Of a stretch of DNA of 64,000 nt, positions 41,381 to 51,243 are shown piece by piece. The DNA is from Armatimonadota bacterium (lineage in GTDB: Bacteria > Armatimonadota > Fimbriimonadia > Fimbriimonadales > Fimbriimonadaceae): NCBI GenBank assembly GCA_018268395.1, contig JAFDWQ010000008.1, positions 140,960 through 204,959 of the forward strand. The letters run 5' to 3'. The notes under the pieces were generated by a model. The model saw nothing but the letters and a program-made list of their open reading frames with translations, did not search any database and was not told where the DNA came from. Every line of letters starts with the position of its first letter. Positions within the stretch are counted from its first letter, which is position 1. The position numbers were made by a program, and so were the translations under genes.

Positions 41381-44300
41381 CTACTGATAGGCGTTGAGGA
41401 GACGGTCCGGATACTTCTCGTAGAAGTGGTCGAAGAGCGTGACGACCTTATTGTCATAGTCAGTCTTCGAATAGCGCGCGGGAAGGCCCCTGTCGAGGGT
41501 GTCCTCGATCGCAAGTTGCACTCGTGACCGTGCGCTCATTCGGCCGCGCCAATCCAAGTCCAAGAGAGACTTCAGTCTGACGAGCAATTCGCGGGCCACC
41601 AGCTTCACTTGGGCTCTCTCTTCTGAGCTCAGTTCAGGGGCTGGGCGGGTCAGGATGTCAAAGATGACCAACTCCTCCTCCGTCAAGTTCTCCCGGACAT
41701 GTCGCTGATCCTCCTCTCCCATTCCTTGGGTCAGTTCGACGAGTTGCTTGAACAGGCCCTCTATGTTCGCGGCACCGGCGTTGTAAGCGGCGATCAGTTC
41801 CTCGAACTTCATTAAGAAGTCTATGCGCGTCGGATTCAGTCGGATCATGTTGTCGAGCCGGGCCCGAATCGCCGCCTTCAACATCTCTAACTCCGTGCTC
41901 TTGTGCTCGGACTTATCAAATCGCCTCCGGAGCGCCTCGAAGTCTATTTTGGAGAGGTCGATATGCCTCGTTTCGGCGATGATGCTGACCCCTGCAATGG
42001 ATTGGTCCAAGACATGAGCAATCCCGGTCATCACCTCGGATATGTCGATTGGCCCCGGGCTTAAGCGTTGCTTGATCTCGCCCGCAATCGTCGCGAGGCA
42101 CGCGACCCGGGGCGTAAATTTCGCCGCCAGTGGATGCGGTTTGACCGCGTTGTAGAGTGTCGCGACGAACCGCTCGATTGCCTGGAACTCCTTGCGAAGG
42201 TCGTCGGGAGCGATCATGGCGTCCACCGCATCGGCGATGAGCTCCAATTTGGCCATGCTTCCGACCTTCTCGGCCTCGATCGCGGCGAGCGACACTCCGT
42301 GCAAGGTGCAGAACTCCGCAGCCCCGGAGCATGCCTCCTCGAGGAGCTTCGCCAGGGCGTCTTTGTCCTTCACGGGGCCGCCTGCCCCTCCGCCGGGCCC
42401 ATAGATCGCCAGCGCCTTCTCCAACGAAAGGAAGACGTTGGCGTAGTCCACGATCACGCCGCTCTGTTTTCCAGGATAAACGCGGTTTGCCCGAGCAATC
42501 GTCTGCATCAGCGTGTGATTGCGCATCGGCTTGTCCAGGTAGACCGTAGAACACGACGGCGCGTCGAACCCGGTCAGCCACATCGCGCACACAAAGACAA
42601 GTCGGAGAGGGTGCTTGGTGTCCTTGAACTTCTCGTCCAGCGGCTCGCGGTTCATCTTTTCCCGGTGAGGAACGATGTTCAGTCCGAGGGCAGCCAACTT
42701 CTCGATTTCGTTTTGCTCCGGCGAAACGATCAGCGCCATCTCGCTCGTGTTCAAAATCTCGAGGCGGGCGCGAAGTTCCTCTCGTTCGTTTTTTCCAAGG
42801 TGAACAGACTGAAGTGCCTTCTCGACCCGCTTGGATTCTCTCTTCCAGTGCACCGACACCTTGTCGTACATCTTCAGGGCTGTCGCCTTGTCGATGCTCA
42901 CGACCATCGCCTTGCCCGGTCGCCCATCCCCGAGCAGCCCCCGTCCCAGGAAGTGGCGAACGATGTCCTTTGCCACTGTCTCCAGCCGGTCGTCCCGCGT
43001 GATCAGGTGGTACTGCTGGCCGAGCCGCTGCTCCAACAGCCGTTCCTGGTCCTCGTTCAGCCCAGCCGCCTCGACGAGGTCGTAGATGTCCTCGTTGAGG
43101 TCCGGGTTGACCAGTTGAAGCTCCGGCGTCCGGTTCTCGTAGAACAGCGGCACCGTCGCCCGGTCTTCGACCGACTGCTGGAAGTCGTAGATCGAACAGT
43201 AGTCGCCGAAGACCTAGCGGGTGCGCTCTTCGCCCGCCATGAGCGGCGTGCCGGTAAAGGCGAGGAACTTGGCGCGAGGCAACGCCGAGCGCATGTTCAT
43301 CGCCATCGTGTCGTACTGGCTGCGGTGCGCTTCGTCGTTCAACACGATCACGTCGTCGCGTTCGCTGAGCTTCTCGTCGGTCTGGAACTTGTGGATCGTG
43401 GTGAAGACGTAGCGGTGGTTGCCACGCAGCAGCTCCCGCAGGTGCTCGCCACTCCGGGCATGGCACTCTTTGCTCTCTGCCTCGCTCACAGCTCCGCATG
43501 CTTTGAACGTCTTGGCGATCTGGTCGTCCAGCTCCACCCGGTCGGTGACGATCACGAACGTCCAGTTCCCCGGCAGCTTCCGCAGGATCTTCTGGGCGTA
43601 GAAGACCATTGAGAAGCTCTTGCCGCTGCCTTGGGTGTGCCAGAAGACGCCGCCTCGGCCCGTGTACTCGGCCCTGGCCCTCTCCGTCGCGGCGATCGCG
43701 TTGTTTACACCAAGATACTGGTGGTTCTGGCCGAGCACCTTCACCAGCCCCGCCTTATGCTCGCTGAAAACGGTGAAGTTCTCGACGATGTCGAGCAGCC
43801 GCGTCTTGTCGCAGACGCCGCGGAGCATCGTCTCCAGGGACACGGTGCGGGGCTCATCCTCTCTTTCGATTCGCTTCCACTCGAAGTACCTCTCCCAGTC
43901 GGCGGTGAGGCTGCCGACGTGGCTCTCGGTGCCGTTCGAGGTGATGATCGCGGCGTTGAACCACCAGAGCGCGGGGATGCCGTTGAGCGGGTGCTTGTAG
44001 CTGGTGATGTTGCCGTCGAAGGCCTCGCGGTCGGGCACTCCCGGCTTCTTGAACTCGAAGACGACGAGCGGGAGGCCGTTGACGAAGCCGATCACGTCGG
44101 GGATGCAGCTGTACATAGGCCCCGTGATCTTCAACTGGCTGACGGCGAGGAAGTCGTTGTCGGTCGGGTTCTCCCAATCAATGACCCGGGCGCGCTCCTG
44201 CTTCTGTCCACCGCTGGGGTCGGGGATCGAGACGAGCACGCCGTTCTTGAGGAGTTCGTAGACCTCCCGGTTCGCTCCCTCCGGGCTCATTCCCGTCCGG

Positions 44301-44554
44301 CTGCGGGTGAGGGTGTCAATCGCTTGCTGGACGCCGCTTTCGGGGAGGTCGGGATTGAGTTTCTTGAGTCCTGCGCGGAGTCTCGGCACCAGGACGACCT
44401 CACCCGGAGTCTTCCGGCCGTTCACCGAAACCCCACCCCCGGAACCCGAAGGAAACGCCTCCCCCTCCGCACACACCGTCGCCCACCCCATCTCGCGCAG
44501 CAGAGCGAGCGCAGGCTCCTCGACCAAGTGTCGCTCGGTGTAGTCGTGGCTCAA
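41381..44554 (-). pseudogene. hsdR: Type I restriction enzyme R subunit, interrupted by one in-frame amber codon
   Basis: The reading frame spans 1,057 codons but has a TAG at 43214-43216, between ...GEERTR and VFGDYCSIYDFQQSVEDRA. Both halves are in the same frame. The N-terminal part (446 aa) has the PD-(D/E)XK endonuclease (VIGFVNGLPLVVFEFKKPG), Walker A (FWHTQGSGKSFSM), the DEAH box (VLNDEAHRS) and FTGTP. The C-terminal part (590 aa, own GTG at 43153) has the second helicase lobe and the coupling domain. A single base change (AAG or CAG to TAG) would explain it. Without readthrough no full motor/nuclease is made, so restriction is probably off while modification persists. The ATG at 44554 overlaps the OLD-gene stop (ATGA). 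Confidence 0.9.
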
Positions 44555-46506
44555 GCGGACGGCTCCCCCGGCTCCTGTATCTCCAGAATGACGACCAGCA
44601 ACTGCCTGAGCGGCTCGAGTTCGAACAAATCACTCATCTTCTCGCCCAACGTTAACCTTTCTCGGAGTTCATAGACCTTCGAAAGGTCAAACTTCTTTGA
44701 TCCAGGTGCCACCCAACCTTGATCCTTACTCAGGTGCTCAATCTCCCCGTCTAGAACGCCCATGCCACGACTCCTCAACTTCAGCAGGAAGGCGTTTAGC
44801 TTCTCATTGTTGAACTCGGAAGCATGCTTAGCCGTGTAGAAGAGCTCCCTGGAGTTCTCGCGCAAGTTGTTCCTGCCCTTGGCGATCGTGCCTTTCCAAC
44901 TCTTACCAACGTGAGCCTGCTCGTAGAACTCCATGGGAAGCTGCTCCAAGGAAAGATGAGGCTTGACGTCGAAGTCGTCGGGCTTCGTTGGATCTCTCAG
45001 GAGAAAGTCGAAGTCGGCAAGGATGTAGCATGCCATGCCCAGTTCCAAAACCACTTTGGCCATCTTGACCAAGCGGTCCTTTCCCTCAACGGAAATGAGA
45101 GATACGTTTTGGCGATCGAGCTCGCCTGGAAAGAGTTCGTCAGCAGTCGCTCTCAGGATGTGCTCGTCAAGGCCCTCACAGAGCGCGACCTTGTCTGCGA
45201 AGAAAATCTCATTCTGGTTGTTGTTGATGAGGAGCCCAAGGAACTCGCGAGCGTCTAGTGCTTGTGCGATCGTGCCGAAGTTGCCGTCCTTCTTGACAAG
45301 GAGCAGATTAAACGTATCCGTCGCAGTCCGGAGGAACTCCACACCATGGGTGGTAATGATCACTTGGTTGCGGTTCCCGTCCAGGAAGTCGTCGAGTCGA
45401 TCGCTGATCACCCGCCTTGCGTGAGGATGGAGGTACAGTTCTGGTTCCTCAACGCAGAGGAGGGCCGACGCCGCAGTGTTCACCTCTCGGGTGTAGAAGG
45501 CGAACAGGCCCATGATCGTGGCGCTCTGGATGCCAGCGCCCTTGTCAACTAAGGGGCTCTTGAAGCCGTCGTCCACGTACAAGCCGCAGTTCTTGTAAAG
45601 CTCGGCATCTGTGTCGCCATGGAACTGGATGGATAGCTTCGCTCCAGGAAAGGAAACGGACAAAGTATCGTTCTCCACCTTGTCAGTCACGCCGACGAAG
45701 ATTCTGTCGCCTTCTAGCTGCACCTGCTTTAGCGCCGTCTGTAGCGCCGGATCATCTAGGCAGTCCTTGGTCAGATGGCGCATCAGCTTTCCAAACCAGG
45801 TCCACTGGGAGACCCGCAGCTGCGTCGCTGGATCGCGGAAAGCTGGGAGGATGGCGCTCTGTAGGAGCTCGTTGCGAACCGAGGCACCGAATGTCAAAAC
45901 CCAGCCATGAGCCTCAGATTCTCGGTACAAGAATCGAATCTCTTTGAATATCCCCTCCTCAGTCAGGATCGCCCGGAACGCGTATGCGAAGTGACGCATG
46001 GGATCGAGCTGGGTCTTAAACTTGTTCTGGTTCTTTAGCTTTGAGTCGACCCAAACGGTATAGACTTGATCTCTGTTGGGCGCAAAGATGTGCCTATACC
46101 GAGCACCCAAGTCCGCCAGTTCAACCCGCGTGGCCTCGCCCGTGCCGTCATCCAACCTCTTTCCCCAGAAGCTGTATCCAGCGCACTTGTCAATCTCATC
46201 CCAATTTAGGTCTTCGCCCTCCTCGCGCTGGAGTTCGCACCAGATGAAGATCTCGGGTGCCGTGCTCTCAGTGACCTCTCCGTGTTCGTCCACTGTTCGG
46301 CTCCAGTGAAAGTCGGTTTCGGTGACACGCTCTGACTTCGTCCACGCTGGCGCAGCTTCGCCCAGGACAATGTCCAGCGCCCTGACGATGTTGCTCTTCC
46401 CGGCGTTGTTCCGGCCGATGATGACGTTCTTTCCAGGTGTGAAGCGCAGGTCGAGTTCGGAGATCGACCTGAATCCGCGAATGTAAAGCCGACTGAGGTG
46501 GATCAG
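44551..46506 (-). CDS. OLD-family ATP-dependent nuclease (AAA ATPase + TOPRIM), probable CTG start
   Basis: A 651-residue protein. ATG/GTG/TTG starts only appear from 46293, which would delete the Walker A site. The frame is open upstream to a CTG at 46506 that overlaps the hsdS stop (CTGA) and gives LIHLSRLYIRGFRSISELDL and Walker A GRNNAGKS. Domains: an ABC-type ATPase split by an insert (Walker A near 37; signature/Walker B region VEEPELYLHPHARR, then IITTHGVEFLR), and a C-terminal TOPRIM (ALCEGLDEHILRATADEL with catalytic Glu, CYILADFDFLL with the acidic DxD). OLD and GajA proteins are anti-phage DNA nucleases. Its place between hsdS and hsdR suggests a combined defence operon. Confidence 0.82.
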   Translation of the reverse strand: MIHLSRLYIRGFRSISELDLRFTPGKNVIIGRNNAGKSNIVRALDIVLGEAAPAWTKSERVTETDFHWSRTVDEHGEVTESTAPEIFIWCELQREEGEDLNWDEIDKCAGYSFWGKRLDDGTGEATRVELADLGARYRHIFAPNRDQVYTVWVDSKLKNQNKFKTQLDPMRHFAYAFRAILTEEGIFKEIRFLYRESEAHGWVLTFGASVRNELLQSAILPAFRDPATQLRVSQWTWFGKLMRHLTKDCLDDPALQTALKQVQLEGDRIFVGVTDKVENDTLSVSFPGAKLSIQFHGDTDAELYKNCGLYVDDGFKSPLVDKGAGIQSATIMGLFAFYTREVNTAASALLCVEEPELYLHPHARRVISDRLDDFLDGNRNQVIITTHGVEFLRTATDTFNLLLVKKDGNFGTIAQALDAREFLGLLINNNQNEIFFADKVALCEGLDEHILRATADELFPGELDRQNVSLISVEGKDRLVKMAKVVLELGMACYILADFDFLLRDPTKPDDFDVKPHLSLEQLPMEFYEQAHVGKSWKGTIAKGRNNLRENSRELFYTAKHASEFNNEKLNAFLLKLRSRGMGVLDGEIEHLSKDQGWVAPGSKKFDLSKVYELRERLTLGEKMSDLFELEPLRQLLVVILEIQEPGEPSA

Positions 46507-47618
46507 GCACCCCCAAGAAGGCGTGGGAGCAGCAGATCGCGGGTGCGGCGTAGGGTGGCAATTGATTTCTTTAGCACAGTGACCTGCTCCAAGATTGGGT
46601 CGAGGGCTGCATTAATGCATGACAGCATGGCGGCCGGCGGAATAGCCACTTTGATTTCCTTGATGTGCGAGTCGCCAAGGTGAGCCACGGTCGTGCCAAC
46701 GATCGACTTGTTAAGTTCCTGAATTGGCCTTTCGAGGAGAAGATAGAGCAGGTGGTTGCCGACCGCTCCGGTCGGCTCGAATCGTGCAACGCGTTGAACC
46801 TGCAAAGCAGGACCAGCGGACCAGACGCACATGTGGAAGTCGCCGTCCATCCCAACTAGGATATGGCCGTCACGGATGTGATACTTCGGGTGCGCTTCCT
46901 CATCGGTGTACGTTTCCGCCTTTCCCTTCGGGATGTCGCGGATACGAACGATGGGGGTTCCGATGCCGTCGGTGTTGAACTGCTGGGACTTGAAGGCAAA
47001 GCCGTAGGTGACTTGCGCAACATCCTTTACTCCCTTGACCTCCCAGCCTTGGGGGATGGGTCCGAGGGGGCTGTCGACGAGGGGGATGGATTCGTGGCCG
47101 GTGTAGCGGAAGTGGACGAACCACTCGCGGTAGAGGCGGCGGGCCATCTCGTCCAGAATCTTGATGCGGCGCTGGCAGTTCTCGATCAGGTCGTCGTAGG
47201 CGGAGAGGATGCCCGCGATACGCCGCTGCTCGCATACGCATGGCACTGCGACAGTCATCGCATGCAGGTGATTGCGGTTGACGCCCGGTACAGCTGCAGC
47301 CGAAACCTGCGTACCCAGATTGAGTGCGCCCAGGAAATACGCAATAAAGCGAGGATCGTTGCCCTTGAAGTCCTGAACATACAAGCTCGTGTTCAAGGGC
47401 CAGAAGTCAACGTCCACAAAGTGCACGGCGCCGAGCGTGCCATAGCGCCCGGTCACAACTCCCGGACCCTTAACCTTTGCCACGTTGTGATAGTCCGTTA
47501 CGCCTGAGGATGAGACAATCGGCACATCTCCTAATACGCGATGCTGACTAGGCAGGTCGTAGCCACGCTTGAGGTTGACAACCTCTCCGAGTAGGCATGT
47601 ACGCCACTTTGCCGTCAC
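46503..47618 (-). CDS. hsdS: Type I restriction-modification specificity subunit
   Basis: A 371-residue S subunit with two target-recognition domains separated by helical spacers. TRD1 runs about 1-130, ending near VNRNHLHAMTVAVPC. The central conserved region is EQRRIAGILSAYDDLIENCQ followed by RRIKILDEMARRLYREWFVHF. TRD2 runs about 190-340, and the terminal helix is LRRTRDLLLPRLLGG. It sets the bipartite DNA site recognised by the complex; the site cannot be read from sequence. Its TGA overlaps the putative CTG start of the OLD gene. An 84-bp gap separates it from the Fic gene. Confidence 0.92.
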   Translation of the reverse strand: MTAKWRTCLLGEVVNLKRGYDLPSQHRVLGDVPIVSSSGVTDYHNVAKVKGPGVVTGRYGTLGAVHFVDVDFWPLNTSLYVQDFKGNDPRFIAYFLGALNLGTQVSAAAVPGVNRNHLHAMTVAVPCVCEQRRIAGILSAYDDLIENCQRRIKILDEMARRLYREWFVHFRYTGHESIPLVDSPLGPIPQGWEVKGVKDVAQVTYGFAFKSQQFNTDGIGTPIVRIRDIPKGKAETYTDEEAHPKYHIRDGHILVGMDGDFHMCVWSAGPALQVQRVARFEPTGAVGNHLLYLLLERPIQELNKSIVGTTVAHLGDSHIKEIKVAIPPAAMLSCINAALDPILEQVTVLKKSIATLRRTRDLLLPRLLGGA

Positions 47619-47702
47619 GAAGACCCCTTGAGCTCAGCCACATTGGTGTTTCTCATGGTCTCCGGTGCTCGCGATTCAGGGTTCGGCGATTCTCCCTTCA
47701 CC

Positions 47703-49166
47703 TTAGATCAACCTCTGATACTGCGACACGGCAAGGGCGATCGTCTCGTCCAGCCATGGCAAGAACCTGCCCTTCACAGCTTCGATCTCTTCGGTAAAGT
47801 AAAACTCGAACGGGCGATCGGCGATCGGAATCTGCGTTCGCTGCCTCTGGCCCTCCTCCTCACCATTCTCGTTGATCAACTCAAAGATCGGAGAGCACAC
47901 CATGACTCCGGCGAACTCACCTCCACGACCATGAAACGAGAACAGCAGAAGCGCCGGCGAACTACCACCGATCGTCAATCGTGCCCAGGCCCGATAAACC
48001 GTCGTGTTCGCGTAGTAGCCGAACCGTCTGGCTTCTTCGACAATCTGACCCCGGTAGAAGAAGTCGTTGTTGACATCCGATGAGTGCACATCTGCCCGAA
48101 TAGGCTCCAGAAGACCGGCCACCGTATTGAGTCGATCCCAAGTGACCTGTTGAAGTGCCTTGGCAATTTGGAACACACCTCGCTGCTGCTGAGCAACCTC
48201 TTCTGCCCGGCCCCTCAGCTTGTCCTTCAAAGCCTGGATCGCCAACTCCACGGTTGTTGGCACAGATGTGAGCTCGTCACTTATGTTCAGGGCCCTGTCG
48301 AATCGGACCTGCTGTGCGGTCGACAGGACCTCCACAAGCGGCGTGAGGTCGCCTGCGTCGGCCTGCTCCAAGGCCCTGATGTATTCGGTCCGCACCTCTC
48401 TGTTCACGACTACCGGAAACAGGCCGGCACGCAGGAACACCAGGGTGGCTAGGGCACGGGCAACCCGTCCGTTGCCATCTTGGAAGGGATGGATTTGAGT
48501 AAAGCGGTGGTGTATCCACGCTGAAGCCACCTCTGGAGGCATGCCGCCTGCCTCGTGCTGAGCGTGAATCTCGACTAGCCGTTCCATTTCACCGGGGACC
48601 TGTTCCGGCGGACAGTAACAGTAGAGAACGCCCTCTCGCAAAGCGTTGTTAGGCCGGATCTTCCAGTCTCCTTTTCTCAGCTCAACCCTTATCGGGCGAC
48701 CCTGAGGATCCTGGGCGTCGACATGGGATTGATGGTCCGTCATCAAACGGTGCAATTCCTTCACAGCCACCGCACTGAGTGGCTGCTTCTGGGCGATGAA
48801 ACGCTCCATAAGCCAATCCAATGTCTCGACGTGGTCGCGGAGGATGCTGACAACATAATCGGCGGGCTTGTCGACAGTCCCATGTTCAAGCAGGGCCGCG
48901 GAGATGCCTTGCTCGATTAGATTCACCGTAACGCCCTTGTCTATGTGGAAGACGTCTTCGATGACGCCAGTCTCGATGGCCCATTCACGAGCCAAACGCT
49001 CGTTGAACACCCTCAACTGATCAGTATTCTCTAGCTTCTTTCTGGCCTCGGCCCACACCTCCCGTATGTTCGCGATAGCGGGGATTGCTAGGTTAGTGGT
49101 ATCTTCGGCCAGGTCGGTGATCCCCGTATCAAGGGGCCAGATTTGGTGTTGGATGCTTTCGCTCAC
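47703..49166 (-). CDS. Fic-domain protein (AMP-transferase type)
   Basis: A 487-residue protein with a canonical Fic motif, [20 protein letters not shown] (HxFx[D/E]GNGR), near residues 223-235. [20 protein letters not shown] follows, and a C-terminal helical/winged-helix-like domain runs from about 300. Fic enzymes transfer AMP (or other nucleotide parts) to target proteins, and several act as toxins. The GTG start overlaps the hsdM stop (GTGA), so it is translated together with the methyltransferase. Fic genes are recurrent guests in type I restriction operons, but their job there is unknown. A self-inhibiting helix could not be assigned confidently. Confidence 0.88.
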   Translation of the reverse strand: MSESIQHQIWPLDTGITDLAEDTTNLAIPAIANIREVWAEARKKLENTDQLRVFNERLAREWAIETGVIEDVFHIDKGVTVNLIEQGISAALLEHGTVDKPADYVVSILRDHVETLDWLMERFIAQKQPLSAVAVKELHRLMTDHQSHVDAQDPQGRPIRVELRKGDWKIRPNNALREGVLYCYCPPEQVPGEMERLVEIHAQHEAGGMPPEVASAWIHHRFTQIHPFQDGNGRVARALATLVFLRAGLFPVVVNREVRTEYIRALEQADAGDLTPLVEVLSTAQQVRFDRALNISDELTSVPTTVELAIQALKDKLRGRAEEVAQQQRGVFQIAKALQQVTWDRLNTVAGLLEPIRADVHSSDVNNDFFYRGQIVEEARRFGYYANTTVYRAWARLTIGGSSPALLLFSFHGRGGEFAGVMVCSPIFELINENGEEEGQRQRTQIPIADRPFEFYFTEEIEAVKGRFLPWLDETIALAVSQYQRLI

Positions 49167-50827
49167 GTTCCTATCTCCAAAAGCTCCTGAACATTTCGAG
49201 CAATGATGTCCTCAAGTCCCCGGGCTTCGGTGTTCAGTGCCTCCAAATCCTCGTGCAAAAACGCTAGCTGATCCTTGAAGTCCTCATCGCTGACCTCCTC
49301 GCCGGATGCGACGCCGACGTAACGTCCAGGATTGAGCGACCAGCCTTGGGCTTCGATCTTCTCTATGGTCTCCACTTTGCACAGCCCGAGCACGTCGGCA
49401 TATGTCGGCAAAGTCCCGAAGACATCCTCAAGCTTCGCCCTGGCTTCGGTCCCGCCGTGAGTATAATCAGGCTCCTCGCCCCGGTAGAGCCGAACCACAT
49501 TCGCCAGAAAACCAACTTGAGCTGGCATCCAATCACGGTGGGCGCGGTCGACATCGCGCCATATTTGGCGCGCGTCGAGGAAGAGCACCTTGCCTTCGCG
49601 ATCCGTGCCCTTCTTCCCCCGATCCAGGATCCATAACATACAGCCCAGCGGCACCGTGTAGAACAACTTTGGGCCTACGGCGATCATCACATCGACCGCG
49701 TGGTCTTGGATGATCTGCTTACGAATCTCCATCTCAGATGAGCTCGCGCTCTCACAACCGCTAGCCATCACGAAGCCCGCTCGCCCGCGGTCGTTCAGCG
49801 ACGAATAGAAGAGCTGGATCCAGAGGTAGTTCGCGTTGTCGGGCTTGGGGAGGCCGAACGGGAAGCGGCGGCCCGGGCCGACCTGGTCCTTCAGCCGCTC
49901 CTTGTCCACCGCGTTCACGTTGAAGGGCGGATTGGCGAGGACGAAGTCGAACCTCCCGACCGCTCGGTGAGGGTCGTCGTAATAGCTGTTGACCTCGCCG
50001 CCGTGCTTGATGTCGCCTTCCAGCCCGTGCACGGCGAGGTTCATGCGGCAGAGCTGGCCGGTGGCGTCAGTCTTCTCTACGCCGTAGATGCTGAGTTCCT
50101 TGCCCGGCTCCTTCTTGTGCTCGGCGACGAACCTCGCGCTCTGGACGAACATGCCGCCCGACCCGCAGGCGGGGTCGAGGATGCGCCCGTGGTACGGCTC
50201 GATCACCTCGACGAGCAGGCGGACGATGGGGCTCGGCGTGTAGAACTCGCCGCCCTTGCTGCCCTCGGTCCGGGCGAACTCGCCGAGGAAGTACTCGTAG
50301 ATGCGACCGAAGGCGTCGTAGCCGAGATCGACCTTGATCTCGGAGAACGTCCGAAGCAGGTTCTTGAGCAGGGCGCTGCCAAAGACGTTGAAGGTCTTGG
50401 GCAGGGTGCCAGCGAGCTGAGGGTTGGCCCGCTCGACACCGCGCATAGCGGTGTTGACGTTCTCACCGACGTTCGCGCCTTCCGGAAGCGTGAGCAGGGT
50501 CTCGTAGCGGGCCTCCGGGGGAAGGTAGACGACTCCCGCCGCATGGTAGTTCCTCACGTCCTCGGGGTCAATGGTGCGGCGACCGGTGGCCTCTTGCGCT
50601 TCGATCTTCTTGTGGACTTCTTGGAAGCGGGCGTCGGCGAAGCGGAGGAAGATGAGGCCGAGGATCGGTTGGGAGTACTGGGCGGCGGTCAGCCCGCTGT
50701 TGGCGCGGAACTGGTCGGCGGCGTCCCAGAGCTTCTTCTCCAGGGCCTTTGAGGCGGCGTCGGTTTCCCTTGGTGCGATCCACTTCACTGACCAGGCAGT
50801 ATGGGGTACCCACATTCGTGCACGCAA
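49163..50827 (-). CDS. hsdM: Type I restriction-modification DNA methyltransferase subunit
   Basis: A 554-residue N6-adenine methyltransferase. The N-terminal HsdM helical domain is [19 protein letters not shown] ... [15 protein letters not shown]. The catalytic domain has [23 protein letters not shown] motif [11 protein letters not shown] and motif [12 protein letters not shown] (NPPF). The later [19 protein letters not shown] corresponds to the conserved block before the C-terminal helices. First gene of the operon hsdM-fic-hsdS-OLD-hsdR. The likely start is the first or second Met (50827 or 50815). Confidence 0.94.
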   Translation of the reverse strand: MRARMWVPHTAWSVKWIAPRETDAASKALEKKLWDAADQFRANSGLTAAQYSQPILGLIFLRFADARFQEVHKKIEAQEATGRRTIDPEDVRNYHAAGVVYLPPEARYETLLTLPEGANVGENVNTAMRGVERANPQLAGTLPKTFNVFGSALLKNLLRTFSEIKVDLGYDAFGRIYEYFLGEFARTEGSKGGEFYTPSPIVRLLVEVIEPYHGRILDPACGSGGMFVQSARFVAEHKKEPGKELSIYGVEKTDATGQLCRMNLAVHGLEGDIKHGGEVNSYYDDPHRAVGRFDFVLANPPFNVNAVDKERLKDQVGPGRRFPFGLPKPDNANYLWIQLFYSSLNDRGRAGFVMASGCESASSSEMEIRKQIIQDHAVDVMIAVGPKLFYTVPLGCMLWILDRGKKGTDREGKVLFLDARQIWRDVDRAHRDWMPAQVGFLANVVRLYRGEEPDYTHGGTEARAKLEDVFGTLPTYADVLGLCKVETIEKIEAQGWSLNPGRYVGVASGEEVSDEDFKDQLAFLHEDLEALNTEARGLEDIIARNVQELLEIGT

Positions 50828-50892
50828 GGGTGCAGGGGAACGCGGTCTTTCAATAACATGCCGCTATTCTCTCACCTTCGAACGAGCTGGCG

Positions 50893-51243
50893 CTATTCCT
50901 CTGTAACGAGTTCGGCTTCCCTGGGATCGAGCGTGATCAGCAGTGGATCCGACCCAAACGCAATGGTCACACCTCGACCATGCACGCCCCACAAGGTGCC
51001 CGTGCGCCCCGTCTTTTTGTCGCGGACACAGGAGCCGCGAAGCGGAAGCCACTCCAGCAAAGCAGTATTTGCCTCCTGTTCGTCTCGGAGCTCAGCGACG
51101 ACCTTCGCCTTATTGGCCCTGACCTCTTGGACGAGACCCGCAGGCACAGGCGTTCGTGGAACGATGCGGACGGTACCGTCCTCTGCGAGGCCGACCTCTG
51201 CTCCCTCCACCCGAAGGCGGTCGATGAGAAAGCGCGCGTTCAG
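50893..51243 (-). CDS. Small protein with TubC N-terminal-docking-like domain, probable CTG start
   Basis: The frame gives 116 residues if initiated at the CTG 51243-51241, which overlaps the stop of the primase-like gene (CTGA). The first GTG is eleven codons later. The N-terminus, NARFLIDRLRVEGAEVGLAE then DGTVRIVPRTPVPAGLVQEV and RANKAKVVAEL, matches the pattern of TubC_N-type docking domains (helix, GaxVxLxxDGxxxixP, helix with K-a-vvaeL). The C-terminal part has GSCVRDKKTGRTGTLWG and ends LDPREAELVTEE. It probably docks onto the protein encoded just upstream. Confidence 0.6.
   Translation of the reverse strand: MNARFLIDRLRVEGAEVGLAEDGTVRIVPRTPVPAGLVQEVRANKAKVVAELRDEQEANTALLEWLPLRGSCVRDKKTGRTGTLWGVHGRGVTIAFGSDPLLITLDPREAELVTEE

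Noticed and set aside
42068..43612. 514-codon plus-strand frame opposite hsdR
   Set aside because: Shadow frame; it does not explain the amber codon, which is inside conserved hsdR sequence.
47703..49166. Fic gene as a toxin with an adjacent antitoxin
   Set aside because: No small antitoxin frame lies next to it; the 84-bp gap to hsdS holds no gene.
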